A DNA stretch of 64,000 nt from Roseiarcus sp963758335 (GCA_963758335.1 CAVWVF010000004.1:868001-932000), one strand, 5' to 3'. Shown: positions 19,763 to 29,928, counted from the first letter of the stretch. The notes: generated by a model not told the origin, from the letters alone. Translations and numbers: made by a program.

Positions 19763-21417
19763 GGGTGATCCGCTTGAGCGCATGACGCCGGCCGAGCTCA
19801 TCGGCCTGGTTCGCACTTTGATTGGCGAAGTGACCCGCTTTCAGGCGGAGTACGAGAAGGTGAGCGGGGCGTTGGCCAAGCTGAGGGTCGAGCATCAGGC
19901 GGTCAAGGACGAACTGGCGCGATTGAAGAAACTGCCGCCGCGGCCGCCGCAGAAACCCTCGGGGATGGACAAGGCGACGGACCGACCGGATTCGCAAGCG
20001 AACGCGCCCAAGGGCGGGCGGTCGACGCAGCGGCGCGGCAGCAACCTGGACAAGCTGACGGTCACGCAAACCATCGAGGTGAAGGTCGACGCGCCAGCGG
20101 GTTCCCGCCACAAGGGCTACGAAGAGATCGTCGTTCAGGACTTGGTTCTGAATCCTTTGGTGACCCGCTATCGGCGCGAGCGCTGGCAAACGCCGGATGG
20201 GAAGACTCTGATCGCGCCGCTCGATCCCGGGATCGTCGGTGGCTATGGCCCGCATCTTCAGCGCCTGATCTTGATGCTGCACTTTCAGGGACAGATGACC
20301 TGCGAGCGGATTCTGGCGCTGCTGAACGGCGTCGGCGTGGTGATTTCGAAACGCCAGGTGGTGCGCCTGCTGGCCGCCAAGCTCGAGACGTTCCGCGCTG
20401 AGGACGCCGAGGTGCTGAAGACCGGATTGAGCAGCGCTTCCTTCGTCACGGTCGACGACACCGGCGCCCGCCATCGAGGCAAGAGCGGCGTGACGACCCA
20501 GATCGGTTCCGACAGCTTCACCACGTTTCGAACCGGCCCGAGCAAGTCCCGCCTGGCGTTCCTGCGCAATCTCCTGGGCGGCGCGGCCTCTTACGTGGTC
20601 AACGAGGCGGCGCTCGTCTACATGCGGGCTTGCAATCTGAGCCTCAGCCTCATCGACACGCTCGCGGGCCATCCGACGCGGCTTTTTGCGTCTCACGAAG
20701 ACTGGACGAGCCATCTGAACGCGCTCGGATTCGCCGATCTCAGGATCACCCCCGATCCGGTGCGGGTCGCCAGCGAGGGTGCTCTGTGGGGCGCCGTTCG
20801 CGAGCAAGGCCTGCTCGGCCAAGCCATCGTCGTGTCAGACGGCGCCGGCCAGTTCCGCGTCGGCGAACACGCCTTGTGCTGCGTGCACGCCGAACGCCTG
20901 GTCCACAAGCTCATCCCCGCCAACGACAAGCAGCGCAACGCGATCGAGGTCGCACGGCGCATGATCTGGTGGTTCTATCGCGCCTTAAAAGAATACAAGC
21001 TCGCCCCGAGCCTCGAGAAAGCCGAGCGTTTGCGGGCGCAGTTCGACCGCATCTTCAACCGCTCCAGAACCGGCTACGCCACCCTCGACAGCCTGCTCAG
21101 GCGCCTCTTTCGCCTCAAGGACGATCTCTTGCGCGTCCTCGACCATCCCCATATTCCGCTGCACACCAACGCCTCGGAAAACGACATCCGCGTCTTCGTC
21201 ACCAAGCGCAAAATCTCCGGCGGGACCCTCAGCGACAGAGGCCGCGACGCCCGCGACGTCATGCTCGGGCTCGCCAAGACCTGCAGGAAGCTCAAAATCC
21301 CCTTCTTCGACTATCTCGGCGCTCGCCTCGCCATTCCAGGCCCCGAAATCCCCGATCTCGCAACTCTCGTCAGGCCCGCCCCCAAGCTAACGCCGCCCGG
21401 AAATTCGCGCCGGTTAC
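19762..21417 (+). mobile_element. Left-truncated IS66-type element (copy 2)
   Basis: From 19762 the sequence is nearly identical to copy 1 from 7523 onward and ends with the same right inverted repeat (21393-21417, one mismatch). The first 80 bp of the element, including the left inverted repeat and the transposase start, are absent, and the boundary is fused to the acyl-CoA synthetase fragment. Copy 2 cannot transpose by itself with one end missing. The loss of both the IS end and the 5' end of the neighbouring gene fits an adjacent deletion after insertion. Confidence 0.92.
19783..21390 (+). pseudogene. Truncated IS66 family transposase
   Basis: This is the same protein as copy 1 from MTPAELIGLV onward, missing its first ten residues; ATG 19783 could still serve as a start. 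The CWVH motif is changed to CCVH, which alters a conserved residue of the family. An extra C near 21380 shifts the last codons, so the frame reads through the inverted repeat and runs on to 21557 instead of stopping. The product is unlikely to be active, and the element lacks its left end. Confidence 0.8.
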
Positions 21418-21480
21418 TCCCGCCGGGGCTATTTTGTTGGTCTTCTAATGCGCCCGCGGCTGCGGCCGTTCCGTCTCCTA

Positions 21481-24057
21481 TCACAGTTCGCGCAGGAAAG
21501 TTGCCGGCTTCTGCCCGAGAATGCGCCAAGCGCCGATCATGCCGAGGCCGACGGTGAAAACGAGGCCGCCGCCCGCAGCGGCCAGCGCCGACGGCCAGTC
21601 GAAGACGAAATCGGAGAACATGATCCGCTTGACGACGAGATAGGCGGTCAGCGCGCCCGCGCCGACGGCGAAAACGGCGGTCGCGCCGCCCAGCATCGCA
21701 TATTCCATGAGGAACATCGCGGTCAGCCTGGTGCGCGTCGCGCCGAGGATTTTCAGGATCGTCGCGTCGGCCAGTCGGGCGCGGCGGTTGGCCGAGAGCG
21801 CGCCGGCGAGCACCAGGACGGATGTCAACAGCGCCACGCCGGTCGCGGCGCGGATCGCCAGCGCGAGTTTGGCGACCAGGCCCTCCACGGCCTCCAGCGC
21901 ATCGCGCGCCCGCACCGAGGCGACCGTCGGGAAGTCATGCGCCGCAGCGCGCAGAAGCGCGATCTCCTTGTCCGGACCGCAGCCCGGCGGCAGCGCGGCG
22001 GAGACGAGTTCGCTGAACGGCGCGTCCCTGAACGCATTCGGCGAATAGACGAGCACGAAATTGATCGCGAAACTGCGCCAGTTGACCTTGCGCAGATTGG
22101 CGACCCTCGCCGCAACGTCGCGCCCGAGCACGTTAACCACAACTGTGTCGCCGAGTTTCAGGCCGAGCCCCTCTGCTACCTCCTTCTCCAGAGACACCAG
22201 CGGCGGACCCGCATAGTCGCTTGGCCACCATGTTCCCGCGACGACCTCCGAGCCTTCCGGCGGTTTCGCCGAAAAGGTCACGCCCCGGTCGCCCTCCAAC
22301 GCCCAGGCGACCTTGTCGCTCGCCTTGACCTCAGCGACCGGTTTGCCCGCAATTTCGACGAAGCGGCCGCGCATCATCGGGACCTCGCTGACCTTGCCGC
22401 CCGGCGCCTCGCGCTCGAGGAAATCGAGGAAGGCGGCGGCCTGAGAGCTGCGCAGGTCGAGGAAGAAGAAACTCGGCGTCACGCCGGGCTCCGCCTGGCG
22501 CAGTTCATTGCGCATGTTGAAGTCGATCAATGTCAGCGCGACCAGCGCCGTGAGGCCGAGGCCGAGCGACAACACCACGGAAGCGGTCAGCGCGCCCGGA
22601 CGGTGAATGGAAGCAAGCGCCATGCGCAGCTCGACCAGACGCGGGGCTCCCGCATTGCGCGCGGCGAATTTGATGCCGAACGCGACGAGCCTGAGCGCGG
22701 CAAACGCGGCGAGGGTCGCGCCCGCGACCGCCACGGCGATCGTCCGCTGGGGGCTCGCGGCGACCGCGAGCGCGACGAGGGCGCCGCCGGCGAGCGTCGC
22801 GCCGACGACATAGCGCGCGCGGGGTCGGCCCTGACGCTCATCGGCGAGATCGCGGATCAGCGTCGTGACCGGAAGGTCGTGCGCCCGTCCCAAGGGCGGG
22901 ATCGAGAAGGCGAGCGCGGTCAAAAGCCCGTAGGCGAGGCCGAGCAGCAAGAGGCGCGGATCGACCGAGGGGGCGAGCGGGATCGGGATGATGTCGGCAA
23001 ACAGCCGGTTCACGGCGAACGGGATTGCCGCGCCGATCGCGGCTCCGGCAAGCGCTCCCGCGAGCGCGACGACCGCGAACTCGATGAGCGCGAGCAGGAC
23101 GACGCTCGTTCCGGTCGCCCCGATCGCCTTCAGGATCGCCAGCGTCGCCCGCTTGCGCTCGACGAAGCCTTGCGCCGCGTTGGCGACGCCGACGCCGCCG
23201 ACAACGAGGGAGAGGAGACCGGCCAGCGTCAGGAACTCGGCGAAACGATCGAGGTCGCGGGTGAAATCGGGCGACACGTTGAGGCGCGAGCGCGTCTCCC
23301 AGCCGGCCTCGGGGAACGCTTCGTTGGCCTTTCTGATGAGCGCTTTGACGGCCGCCCTGTCGGGCGCGCCGCCCGGCCCGCCCATGACGACGCGCGTCGT
23401 CCAGCGAACGAGCGATCCCGGCTGGACGAGGCCGGTCGCATTCAACGCCGCCTCGGAAACGAGCACGCGAGGTCCGAGGCCGACGCCGACCGCCAGGCGG
23501 TCGGGCTCGCTGGCCAAAACGGCGCGCAAAACGAATTTGGCCTCGCCGAGACGAAACGCGTCGCCGATCTTGAGGTGGAGGCGCGCAAGCAGCGTCTCCT
23601 CGGCCGCGGCGCCGAAAAAGCCGTCGCCTTCCGCGAGCGCCTGCGCAGCCGACATGGACGGCTCGAACGCCGCCGCGCCGATCATCGGCCACGACGGCTC
23701 GACCGCCTTGACCTCGGCCAGGGCGGCGTCGCCGCTCTCGATCCTCGCCATCGCGCGCATCGTCGCGATGGTCGAGAGCGCCCCGTAGCGTTCGAGAAAG
23801 GCCTGTTCTTCCGGGGAGAGGCGGAGATGGATCAGCGAGAACGAGGCGTCGCCGCCGAGGATGACCCTGCCTTGCGCTCCCAGCCCGTCGTCGAGCGCCT
23901 TCGCCAGGCTCTCGACGCCGACGATCGCCGCAACCCCGAGGGCGACGCAGACGAGGAAGATGCCCAGGCCGGCAAGTCCGCCGCGCAGGTCGCGTAAGGC
24001 GAAACGCGCCATCGGCGGGCGCCCTCTGACCTTCGGGACCGGCAAGGGGGCGTTCAT
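21481..24057 (-). CDS. ABC transporter permease, YbbP/FtsX-like
   Basis: The 858-residue membrane protein has an N-terminal transmembrane segment (LGIFLVCVALGVAAIVGVE), a large periplasmic domain, then two FtsX-type helical bundles (around VVGGVGVANAAQGFVERKRA and, at the C-terminus, ILKILGATRTRLTAMFLMEY). This is the YbbP arrangement, with two FtsX halves in one chain. Its ATG at 24057 overlaps the stop of the ATPase gene (ATGA), so the two form a translationally coupled pair. Relatives are paired with a divergent TesA-type esterase, as here. A role in lipid or lipoprotein handling is an inference, and the true substrate is unknown. Confidence 0.9.
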   Translation of the reverse strand: MNAPLPVPKVRGRPPMARFALRDLRGGLAGLGIFLVCVALGVAAIVGVESLAKALDDGLGAQGRVILGGDASFSLIHLRLSPEEQAFLERYGALSTIATMRAMARIESGDAALAEVKAVEPSWPMIGAAAFEPSMSAAQALAEGDGFFGAAAEETLLARLHLKIGDAFRLGEAKFVLRAVLASEPDRLAVGVGLGPRVLVSEAALNATGLVQPGSLVRWTTRVVMGGPGGAPDRAAVKALIRKANEAFPEAGWETRSRLNVSPDFTRDLDRFAEFLTLAGLLSLVVGGVGVANAAQGFVERKRATLAILKAIGATGTSVVLLALIEFAVVALAGALAGAAIGAAIPFAVNRLFADIIPIPLAPSVDPRLLLLGLAYGLLTALAFSIPPLGRAHDLPVTTLIRDLADERQGRPRARYVVGATLAGGALVALAVAASPQRTIAVAVAGATLAAFAALRLVAFGIKFAARNAGAPRLVELRMALASIHRPGALTASVVLSLGLGLTALVALTLIDFNMRNELRQAEPGVTPSFFFLDLRSSQAAAFLDFLEREAPGGKVSEVPMMRGRFVEIAGKPVAEVKASDKVAWALEGDRGVTFSAKPPEGSEVVAGTWWPSDYAGPPLVSLEKEVAEGLGLKLGDTVVVNVLGRDVAARVANLRKVNWRSFAINFVLVYSPNAFRDAPFSELVSAALPPGCGPDKEIALLRAAAHDFPTVASVRARDALEAVEGLVAKLALAIRAATGVALLTSVLVLAGALSANRRARLADATILKILGATRTRLTAMFLMEYAMLGGATAVFAVGAGALTAYLVVKRIMFSDFVFDWPSALAAAGGGLVFTVGLGMIGAWRILGQKPATFLREL

Positions 24058-24743
24058 GCCGACACGAAGGGCGCGGTCTCGATCGCCCCGGAGCGCATCC
24101 GGACGATCCGGTCGCAGCGCGCGGCGAGCGCCGGATCGTGGGTGACGAGCGCGAGAGTCGCGCCACGTCTGGCCCGCAGATCGAAGAGGAGGTCCATGAT
24201 CGCTCCTCCGGCCGTCTCGTCGAGATTCCCGGTGGGCTCGTCGGCGATCAAGAGCGAGGGACGCGGGCACAGCGCCCGGGCCAGCGCGACGCGCTGCTGT
24301 TCGCCGCCCGACAGCTGCGCCGGATAATGGCTCATCCTGTCGCCGAGACCGACCAGGTCGAGTTCCTCGCGGGCCCGCTCGACCGCGCGTGGCGCGCCAG
24401 CGAGCTCGAGCGGCGCCGCGACGTTCTCGAGCGCGGTCATGGTGGGGATCAGATGGAAGGACTGGAAAACGATGCCGACGCGCGCGCCCCGGAAGCGGGC
24501 GAGGGCGTCCTCGCTCAGGGCCCCGAGCCTCATCCCGTCGATCTCGACCTCTCCCCTGTCGGGCCGCTCAAGTCCGGCCATGATCATGAGCAGCGTCGAC
24601 TTGCCCGAGCCGGACGCCCCGACGATGCCGACCGCCTCGCCCCTGGCGATTGCAAGGCTGACGTCGCGCAATATATGCACGCGCGCGGCGCCTCGGCCGA
24701 GGCTGAGGTCGACGCCGCGCATCGCGACTGCGGGAAGGATCAT
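24054..24743 (-). CDS. ABC transporter ATP-binding protein, YbbA/LolD-like
   Basis: This 229-residue nucleotide-binding subunit of the MacB/LolD class has Walker A GASGSGKST near residue 42, Q-loop FQSFHLIPTM, signature LSGGEQQRVALARAL, Walker B LLIADEPTGNLDE and the switch His in THDPALAARC. It partners the YbbP-like permease encoded immediately downstream with an overlapping stop/start. The gene is divergent from the esterase; the two start codons lie within a few bases to about 45 bp of each other, depending on the esterase start, so both promoters must lie inside the opposing coding or leader sequence. Confidence 0.93.
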   Translation of the reverse strand: MILPAVAMRGVDLSLGRGAARVHILRDVSLAIARGEAVGIVGASGSGKSTLLMIMAGLERPDRGEVEIDGMRLGALSEDALARFRGARVGIVFQSFHLIPTMTALENVAAPLELAGAPRAVERAREELDLVGLGDRMSHYPAQLSGGEQQRVALARALCPRPSLLIADEPTGNLDETAGGAIMDLLFDLRARRGATLALVTHDPALAARCDRIVRMRSGAIETAPFVSA

Positions 24744-24744
24744 C

Positions 24745-25419
24745 GTGCCGGGATTCCTGAAGGCAAAGCCGCACTCATATGGTCATGTGCGGGCGATCGT
24801 CCAGGCGCTGGCCTTCCTGGCCGCCCTCCTCGCAGCCGGCGCCGCGCCGGCTTCGGCGCGGACGCTGCGGCTCGTCGTCTTGGGGGACAGCCTGACCGCA
24901 GGCCTGGGGCTGCCGCCCGGCAAGGCCTTTCCCGACCAGCTCCAGGCGGCGCTCAGGGCGAAAGGTTTTGACGTAGACGTGGTCAATGCGGGCGTCTCCG
25001 GCGACACGGCGGAGGATGGACTCGCCCGCTACGACTGGTCGGTTCCGGCCGACGCGAATGCGCTCATCGTCGAACTCGGCGCGAACGACATGCTGCGCGG
25101 CCTGCCGCCCGAACAGACGAAAAAGGCGCTGACGGCCATTCTGGGCAAAGCCAAGGCCGCCCGTCTGCCGACGCTGGTCGCCGGCATGCGCGCCGCGCCC
25201 AATCTCGGCGCGGACTACGACCACGCGTTCGACGCGATCTATCCGGCGGTCGCCGAAGCCTCGGGGGTGATCCTTTACCCGTTCTTCCTCGATGGCGTGG
25301 CGGGCGACGCGAAACTCAACCAGCTGGACGGCATGCACCCGACGGCGGCGGGCGCCGCGGTCATCGTCGAGCGAATCCTGCCGTCGGTCGAGGATCTGCT
25401 TCGCCGCGCGAAAACCTGA
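24745..25419 (+). CDS. tesA: Arylesterase / lysophospholipase L1-like SGNH hydrolase (TesA family)
   Basis: This secreted SGNH/GDSL esterase cleaves acyl esters or thioesters in the periplasm. The Sec signal reads ALAFLAALLAAGAAPASA, followed by the nucleophile block VVLGDSLTAGLGL. The oxyanion Asn is in ELGANDMLRG, and the catalytic Asp and His are in LDGMHPTAAG. GTG 24745, behind GGGAAGG, gives a 38-residue leader; GTG 24787 would give a shorter 24-residue leader but lacks a ribosome site, so the start is uncertain. The divergent ybbA-ybbP pair alongside tesA is a known conserved arrangement in proteobacteria. Confidence 0.9.
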   Translation: MPGFLKAKPHSYGHVRAIVQALAFLAALLAAGAAPASARTLRLVVLGDSLTAGLGLPPGKAFPDQLQAALRAKGFDVDVVNAGVSGDTAEDGLARYDWSVPADANALIVELGANDMLRGLPPEQTKKALTAILGKAKAARLPTLVAGMRAAPNLGADYDHAFDAIYPAVAEASGVILYPFFLDGVAGDAKLNQLDGMHPTAAGAAVIVERILPSVEDLLRRAKT

Positions 25420-25577
25420 GGCCGGCCGTTTTCCGACCCGGCAAAAAAAGCAAGGCCCTATCTCCACTCCATATGCCTCGAACCGCCGGCAAAGCTTGCA
25501 TCCGACGCGCGCTCTCCCCTAGCTAGCGACTTCAGGGGCGCCGTCTACGCATTGCGGGCGCCGCGAAAGGCGCTTCG

Positions 25578-26441
25578 ATGTCCAGCGAGCGGCACATCCT
25601 CACTTTGTCCTGCGCCAACCGGCCCGGGATCGTCGCCAAGGTCTCCGCGGCGCTGTTCGACGGCGGGTTCAACATCCTCGATGCGCAGCAGTTCGATGAC
25701 ACGGAGACCGGCAACTTCTTCATGCGGGTCGAGTTCAACGCGGCGCGCGGGGAGGCGGACGTCGGCGCACTACGGGAGGCGTTCAAGGCGATCGCCGCCA
25801 GCCTCAGCATGATCTGGTCGATGCGTCCCTCAGACCAGCGCAAGCGGGTCGCGCTGATGGTGTCGCGCTTCGATCACTGCCTGGCCGATCTCCTGTACCG
25901 CTGGCGGAGCGGCGAATTGCCGATGGAGCCGGTCGCGATCATCGCCAACTATCCGCGGGAAACCTACGCCCACATCGATCTCGACGACATCCCGTTTCAT
26001 TATCTGCCGATCACTCGGGAAACCAAGATGGACCAGGAGGCGGCGGCTTGGGAGCTGATTAAGTCGGCGAAGGCCGATCTCGTCGTGCTCGCGCGCTACA
26101 TGCAAATCCTGTCCGACGGCTTCGCCGCCAAGCTCAAGGGGCGCTGCGTCAACATCCACCATTCCTTCCTGCCCGGCTTCAAGGGGGCGAAGCCTTACCA
26201 CCAGGCGCATGCGCGGGGGGTGAAGCTGATCGGCGCGACGGCGCATTTCGTCACTTCCGACCTCGACGAAGGCCCGATCATCGAGCAGGACGTCGAGCGG
26301 ATCAGCCATCGCGACACGCCGGAAGTCCTGGTGCGCAAGGGACGCGACATCGAGCGGCGGGTGCTCGCGCGCGCCCTCGCCAACGTGCTCGAGGACCGTG
26401 TGCTGCTCAACCAAAACAAGACGGTGGTGTTCGCCGGCTGA
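25578..26441 (+). CDS. purU: Formyltetrahydrofolate deformylase
   Basis: PurU hydrolyses 10-formyl-THF to formate and THF, supplying formate for purine synthesis and balancing one-carbon pools. The 287-residue protein is full length. An N-terminal ACT domain (residues 5-85, ILTLSCANRPGIVAKVSAAL) is followed by the formyltransferase fold. The active-site motif is NIHHSFLPGFKGAKPYHQA, and the later Asp is in DLDEGPIIEQDV. ATG 25578 gives the normal family start. The gene stands between tesA and a convergent LssY-C gene. Confidence 0.96.
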   Translation: MSSERHILTLSCANRPGIVAKVSAALFDGGFNILDAQQFDDTETGNFFMRVEFNAARGEADVGALREAFKAIAASLSMIWSMRPSDQRKRVALMVSRFDHCLADLLYRWRSGELPMEPVAIIANYPRETYAHIDLDDIPFHYLPITRETKMDQEAAAWELIKSAKADLVVLARYMQILSDGFAAKLKGRCVNIHHSFLPGFKGAKPYHQAHARGVKLIGATAHFVTSDLDEGPIIEQDVERISHRDTPEVLVRKGRDIERRVLARALANVLEDRVLLNQNKTVVFAG

Positions 26442-27248
26442 TCATCGCCGCCGCCACAAGGCGACGAGCCAGGAGAACACGGCGTTCTTCGCCGCGATCC
26501 TCGCCGGCGGGGCGAGCGCGGCCGGCGCCCTTTCGAGCGCCTCGCACCCCGGCGCGAGCCTGGCGAAGGCGATCTCGCCACCGGTGAAAAAGGGGTCGCC
26601 GCCGCCGTTCCGGCCGAACAAAGTCGGACCAACGCCGCTGACCCAATAGGTCTCCGCGACCCTTTTCCCCTCGAGGAGATCGGACACCAGGAAATCGCGC
26701 TCCGCGTCGATGTCCGGCGCCACGTGATGCGTGATCTGGCCGGTATAATGGTTGACGCCGACAGATCGGTCGAACGTCGCCGCGCCGAGCCAGACCGGCC
26801 GTCCGTCGTCTCCGGCGTCGAACTCCTTCCAGAAGCGGACGTGATGGCGGGTCGAGGCGCTCCGGCCGGACGGCTTCTCGAAGGCGAGATCCTGCTTGCG
26901 GCCGTCGAAAAAGAGCGGGCTGACCGGCGCACGATGGTAGGGGCGGCGGAACGCCACGCTGCCCGCGATCTTGAGCGACGAGGAAAGCGTCACGGGATCG
27001 GACGGCGACCAGCCGGCCGCGGTCATCGCGCAGACCACGTCCTCCTCCGTCCCCTCGAGGCCGATATTGATGGCGTCGCCGGGAATGCCCTGGGCGGTGA
27101 CGGTCCGCGCTCCGATGTCCGCCAGACGCGCCTGATGCTCGTAATGGCGCCAGGCGAACGGGGCGACGAGATAGGCGAGTACGACATAGGCCGCCACAGC
27201 CGCGACGGCGGCCACGGCAAGGCGCCCACCGAACTTTTTTGCCGTCAT
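26442..27248 (-). CDS. LssY C-terminal domain protein
   Basis: This 268-residue protein has one N-terminal transmembrane segment (about residues 8-30, AVAAVAAVAAYVVLAYLVAP) and an extracytoplasmic LssY-C domain. Family marks are the early INIGLEGTEEDV, GRPVWLGAATFDRSVGV and the acidic histidine stretch ITHHVAPDIDAERDFL. The domain is recurrent in bacteria, often beside PAP2 phosphatases, with no established reaction. ATG 27248 was preferred to the frame's first ATG at 27338, because the extension would overlap the divergent ndvA start and adds a low-complexity leader. Confidence 0.8.
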   Translation of the reverse strand: MTAKKFGGRLAVAAVAAVAAYVVLAYLVAPFAWRHYEHQARLADIGARTVTAQGIPGDAINIGLEGTEEDVVCAMTAAGWSPSDPVTLSSSLKIAGSVAFRRPYHRAPVSPLFFDGRKQDLAFEKPSGRSASTRHHVRFWKEFDAGDDGRPVWLGAATFDRSVGVNHYTGQITHHVAPDIDAERDFLVSDLLEGKRVAETYWVSGVGPTLFGRNGGGDPFFTGGEIAFARLAPGCEALERAPAALAPPARIAAKNAVFSWLVALWRRR

Positions 27249-27327
27249 CGGCGTGATTTTGGCAGTCGGTTGGCCTAAATGCAACGTGGCCCCGGGGGTT
27301 GGGCCGGGCGTTAAGACGGTTCTCCTG

Positions 27328-29098
27328 ATGTCGTTCATGAAACTCTACGCCCGGGTGCTGGGGCTGCTCGGGCCGGAGAAATGGCTGGCGGCCGGGCTGG
27401 CGCTGGCCAATGTCGCGCTCGCGGTGTCGCAGTTCGCCGAGCCGATGCTGTTCGGCCAGGTGATCGACAAGCTGACGCATTCGCTGAACGCCGGGGCGTC
27501 GCTGCGATGGTCGGGAATCGGTCCCTGGCTCGCGGCATGGGCGGCGTTTGGGGTCTTCAGCACTATTGCCGGCGTGACCGTCGCTTTGCACGCCGACCGG
27601 CTCGCCCATCGTCGCCGCGTCGTCGTCATGGCCGGCTTCTTCGACCATGTCCTGCACCTGCCGATGAGCTTTCACGCGAGCGCCCACACCGGGCGGCTCC
27701 TGAAAGTGATGATCGAAGGCGCCTCGGGCATGTTCGGCGTGTGGCTGTCGTTCTTTCGCGAGCATTTCGCCGCGCTGGTCGCGCTCTTCGTGCTGCTGCC
27801 GGCGACGCTGATCGTCAACTGGCGCCTCGGCGCGATCCTGCTCGCGCTGGTCGTCATCCTCGGCTTTCTGATGAACATCGTCCTGCGCAGGACCGAGACG
27901 ATGCAGAGTACGGCCGACATCTACGGCGCCGATCTGGCCGAACGGGTGTCGGACGTGCTCGGCAACATACCGGCGATCCAGAGCTTCGCCCGGGCCGACG
28001 AGGAGACGAGCGCGCTCTCCAAAATGATCGACCGGATGCTCAACGCCCAGATGCCGGTGTTGACCTGGTGGGCGCTGGCCTCGGTCGCGACCCGGTCGAG
28101 CTCCACCCTGGCGCTCGCCAGCATTCTGGTGACCGGCGTCGCGCTCCTCATGCAGGGGCTGACCACCGTCGGCCAGATCGTCGCCTTCATGAGTTCTCGC
28201 GCAGACGCTGGTCGGCCGGCTCGAACAGACGGTCGGCTTCGCCAATTACATGCTGAGCCAGTCGCCGAAGCTGCGCATGTTCTTCGACGTGATGGACGCG
28301 AAGCCCGACGTGACCGACGCGCCCGATTCCGTCGCGGCCGGGCGCCTCGCGGGTCACGTTCGGTTCGAGGACGTCTCGTTCCGTTACGACAAGTCGCGCG
28401 GGGCCCTGCAGGACGTCTCTTTCGACGCGCCGGCGGGTCAGACCTTCGCGCTGGTCGGCGCGACCGGCTCGGGCAAGTCGACCACCCTGAACCTGCTCCA
28501 TCGCGTCTTCGATCCGACCGAGGGAAGGGTGCTCATCGACGGGCGCGACATCCGCACGATGACGCTCGAGTCGCTCAGGGCCAATATCGGCGTCGTGTTC
28601 CAGGAGCCTTTCATCTTCGCCCGCTCGATCGAAGAGAACCTGCGGATCGGCAAGCCCGATGCGACCAAAGCCGAGATGGAGAAGGCGCTCGAGGCGGCGC
28701 AGGCGATCGAATTCGTCCGTCGTTCGCCACACGGCCTGCAGACCGTGATCGGCGATCGCGGTCGGAATCTCTCCGGCGGCGAGCGGCAGCGCCTGTCGAT
28801 CGCCCGTGCGCTGCTTAAAGATCCGCCGATCATGGTCCTCGACGAGGCGACGAGCGCGCTCGACGCAAGGACCGAGCGCCAGGTGCAGCTGGCGATCGAC
28901 GCGGCGAAAAGCGGGCGGACGACCTTCGTCATCGCGCACAGGCTGGCGACCATCCGCAACGCCGACCGGATTCTGGTGTTCGACGAGGGGCGCGTGATCG
29001 AGACCGGGTCATTCGACGAATTGGTGGCGCAAGGCGGGGTCTTTGCAGCGCTCGCCAAGGCACAGTTCATGGCCGGGGCGGAGCCTGCTCGCGTGTAA
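27328..29098 (+). pseudogene. ndvA: Glucan ABC exporter NdvA-like, one frameshift
   Basis: NdvA/ChvA-type half-transporters export cyclic beta-glucan to the periplasm. The membrane half starts at ATG 27328 (MSFMKLYARVLGLLGPEK) with six predicted helices and the family stretch HLPMSFHASAHTGRLLK. At about 28197 one extra C in the frame separates IVAFMS from QTLVGRLEQTVGFANYMLS; removing it gives a continuous protein. The ATPase half has Walker A ATGSGKST, Q-loop FQEPFIFARS, signature LSGGERQRLSIARAL and Walker B IMVLDEATSALD. Apart from this one base, length and motifs are complete, so it may be a sequencing error. Confidence 0.85.
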
Positions 29099-29171
29099 CA
29101 TCTCCCGGCTTGCGAACGACGCCCTGCCGCCATTTTGGCGGCTGTGATAGGATCGCCGTCAGGAGGCCCTC

Positions 29172-29579
29172 ATGAGCCAAGGCCATTTCCCCGTCACCCA
29201 CACGGAAGCCGAGTGGCGCGCCCTGCTGACCCCCGAGCAGTACGCGATCATGCGCGAGCATGGCACGGAACGCGCCGGCAGCTGCGCGCTCAATTATGAG
29301 AAGCGCCCGGGGGTGTTCACCTGCGCCGGCTGCGGCCAAAAACTGTTCGAGAGCAAGACCAAGTTCGACAGCGGCACCGGCTGGCCGAGCTTCAACACGC
29401 CGGTCGAGGGCGCAATCGAGACTTCGGTCGACCGGAGTTTTGGCATGTCCCGCACCGAGGTGCACTGCGCCCGATGCGGCTCGCATCTCGGCCACGTGTT
29501 TCCCGACGGCCCGCCGCCGACCGGCTTGCGCTACTGCATCAACGGCGTGGCGACCAACTTCACGCCCGCCGAGGGATGA
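29172..29579 (+). CDS. msrB: Peptide-methionine (R)-S-oxide reductase
   Basis: MsrB repairs the R-epimer of methionine sulfoxide in proteins. The 135-residue protein is intact. Two CxxC pairs bind structural zinc: CAGC in FTCAGCGQKLF and CARC in VHCARCGSHLG. The substrate motif GTGWPSF is present, and the catalytic Cys is in RYCINGVA. AGGAGG lies just upstream of ATG 29172. It follows ndvA by 73 bp and is followed by a non-coding stretch with the periodic repeat. Confidence 0.96.
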   Translation: MSQGHFPVTHTEAEWRALLTPEQYAIMREHGTERAGSCALNYEKRPGVFTCAGCGQKLFESKTKFDSGTGWPSFNTPVEGAIETSVDRSFGMSRTEVHCARCGSHLGHVFPDGPPPTGLRYCINGVATNFTPAEG

Positions 29580-29689
29580 CGCCCGCCGTGCGATCGGCGC
29601 GGCGGCAGGCCGCTGCAGAGTTGTGGGCTGACCTGGCCGAAGCGCCGGATCAACCCCGGCTTGGCGGATGGCCGCGCCGGGCCGCATTC

Positions 29690-29868
29690 CCTGCTAACAG
29701 GGAGGAATACAGGGAATCCCTCGCTTCGAGGCGCTCCTGCGCGAAATTGGCTCGAAAATACGGCTTGATTTCAAGGTATTGCGCAAAAATTCCCTATGCC
29801 GGCGAACAGGGGATTTTTTCGGGAGAACAGAGGAATAATTCGCCGAAAATTGCCGATAACAGGGAAAG
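29690..29868. repeat. 21-22 bp periodic intergenic repeat, locus 2
   Basis: AACAGGGA-type units occur at 29696, 29805, 29826 (21 bp apart) and 29858, with degenerate units and inverted TTCCCT copies between them (TTCCCTATGCC near 29790). The array occupies most of the 349-bp gap between msrB and hemH, and no gene is seen in the gap. Confidence 0.65.
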
Positions 29869-29928
29869 TCGGGCTCGGCGGCGAGCGGGCGATCCGCGCC
29901 CCGAATCCGCTCGATCCGCCGACGCGTT

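Noticed and set aside
21448..23997. 849-codon open frame on the plus strand opposite the permease gene
   Set aside because: It is Arg/Glu-rich, lacks any domain, and mirrors the codon bias of the well-supported YbbP-like gene on the other strand.
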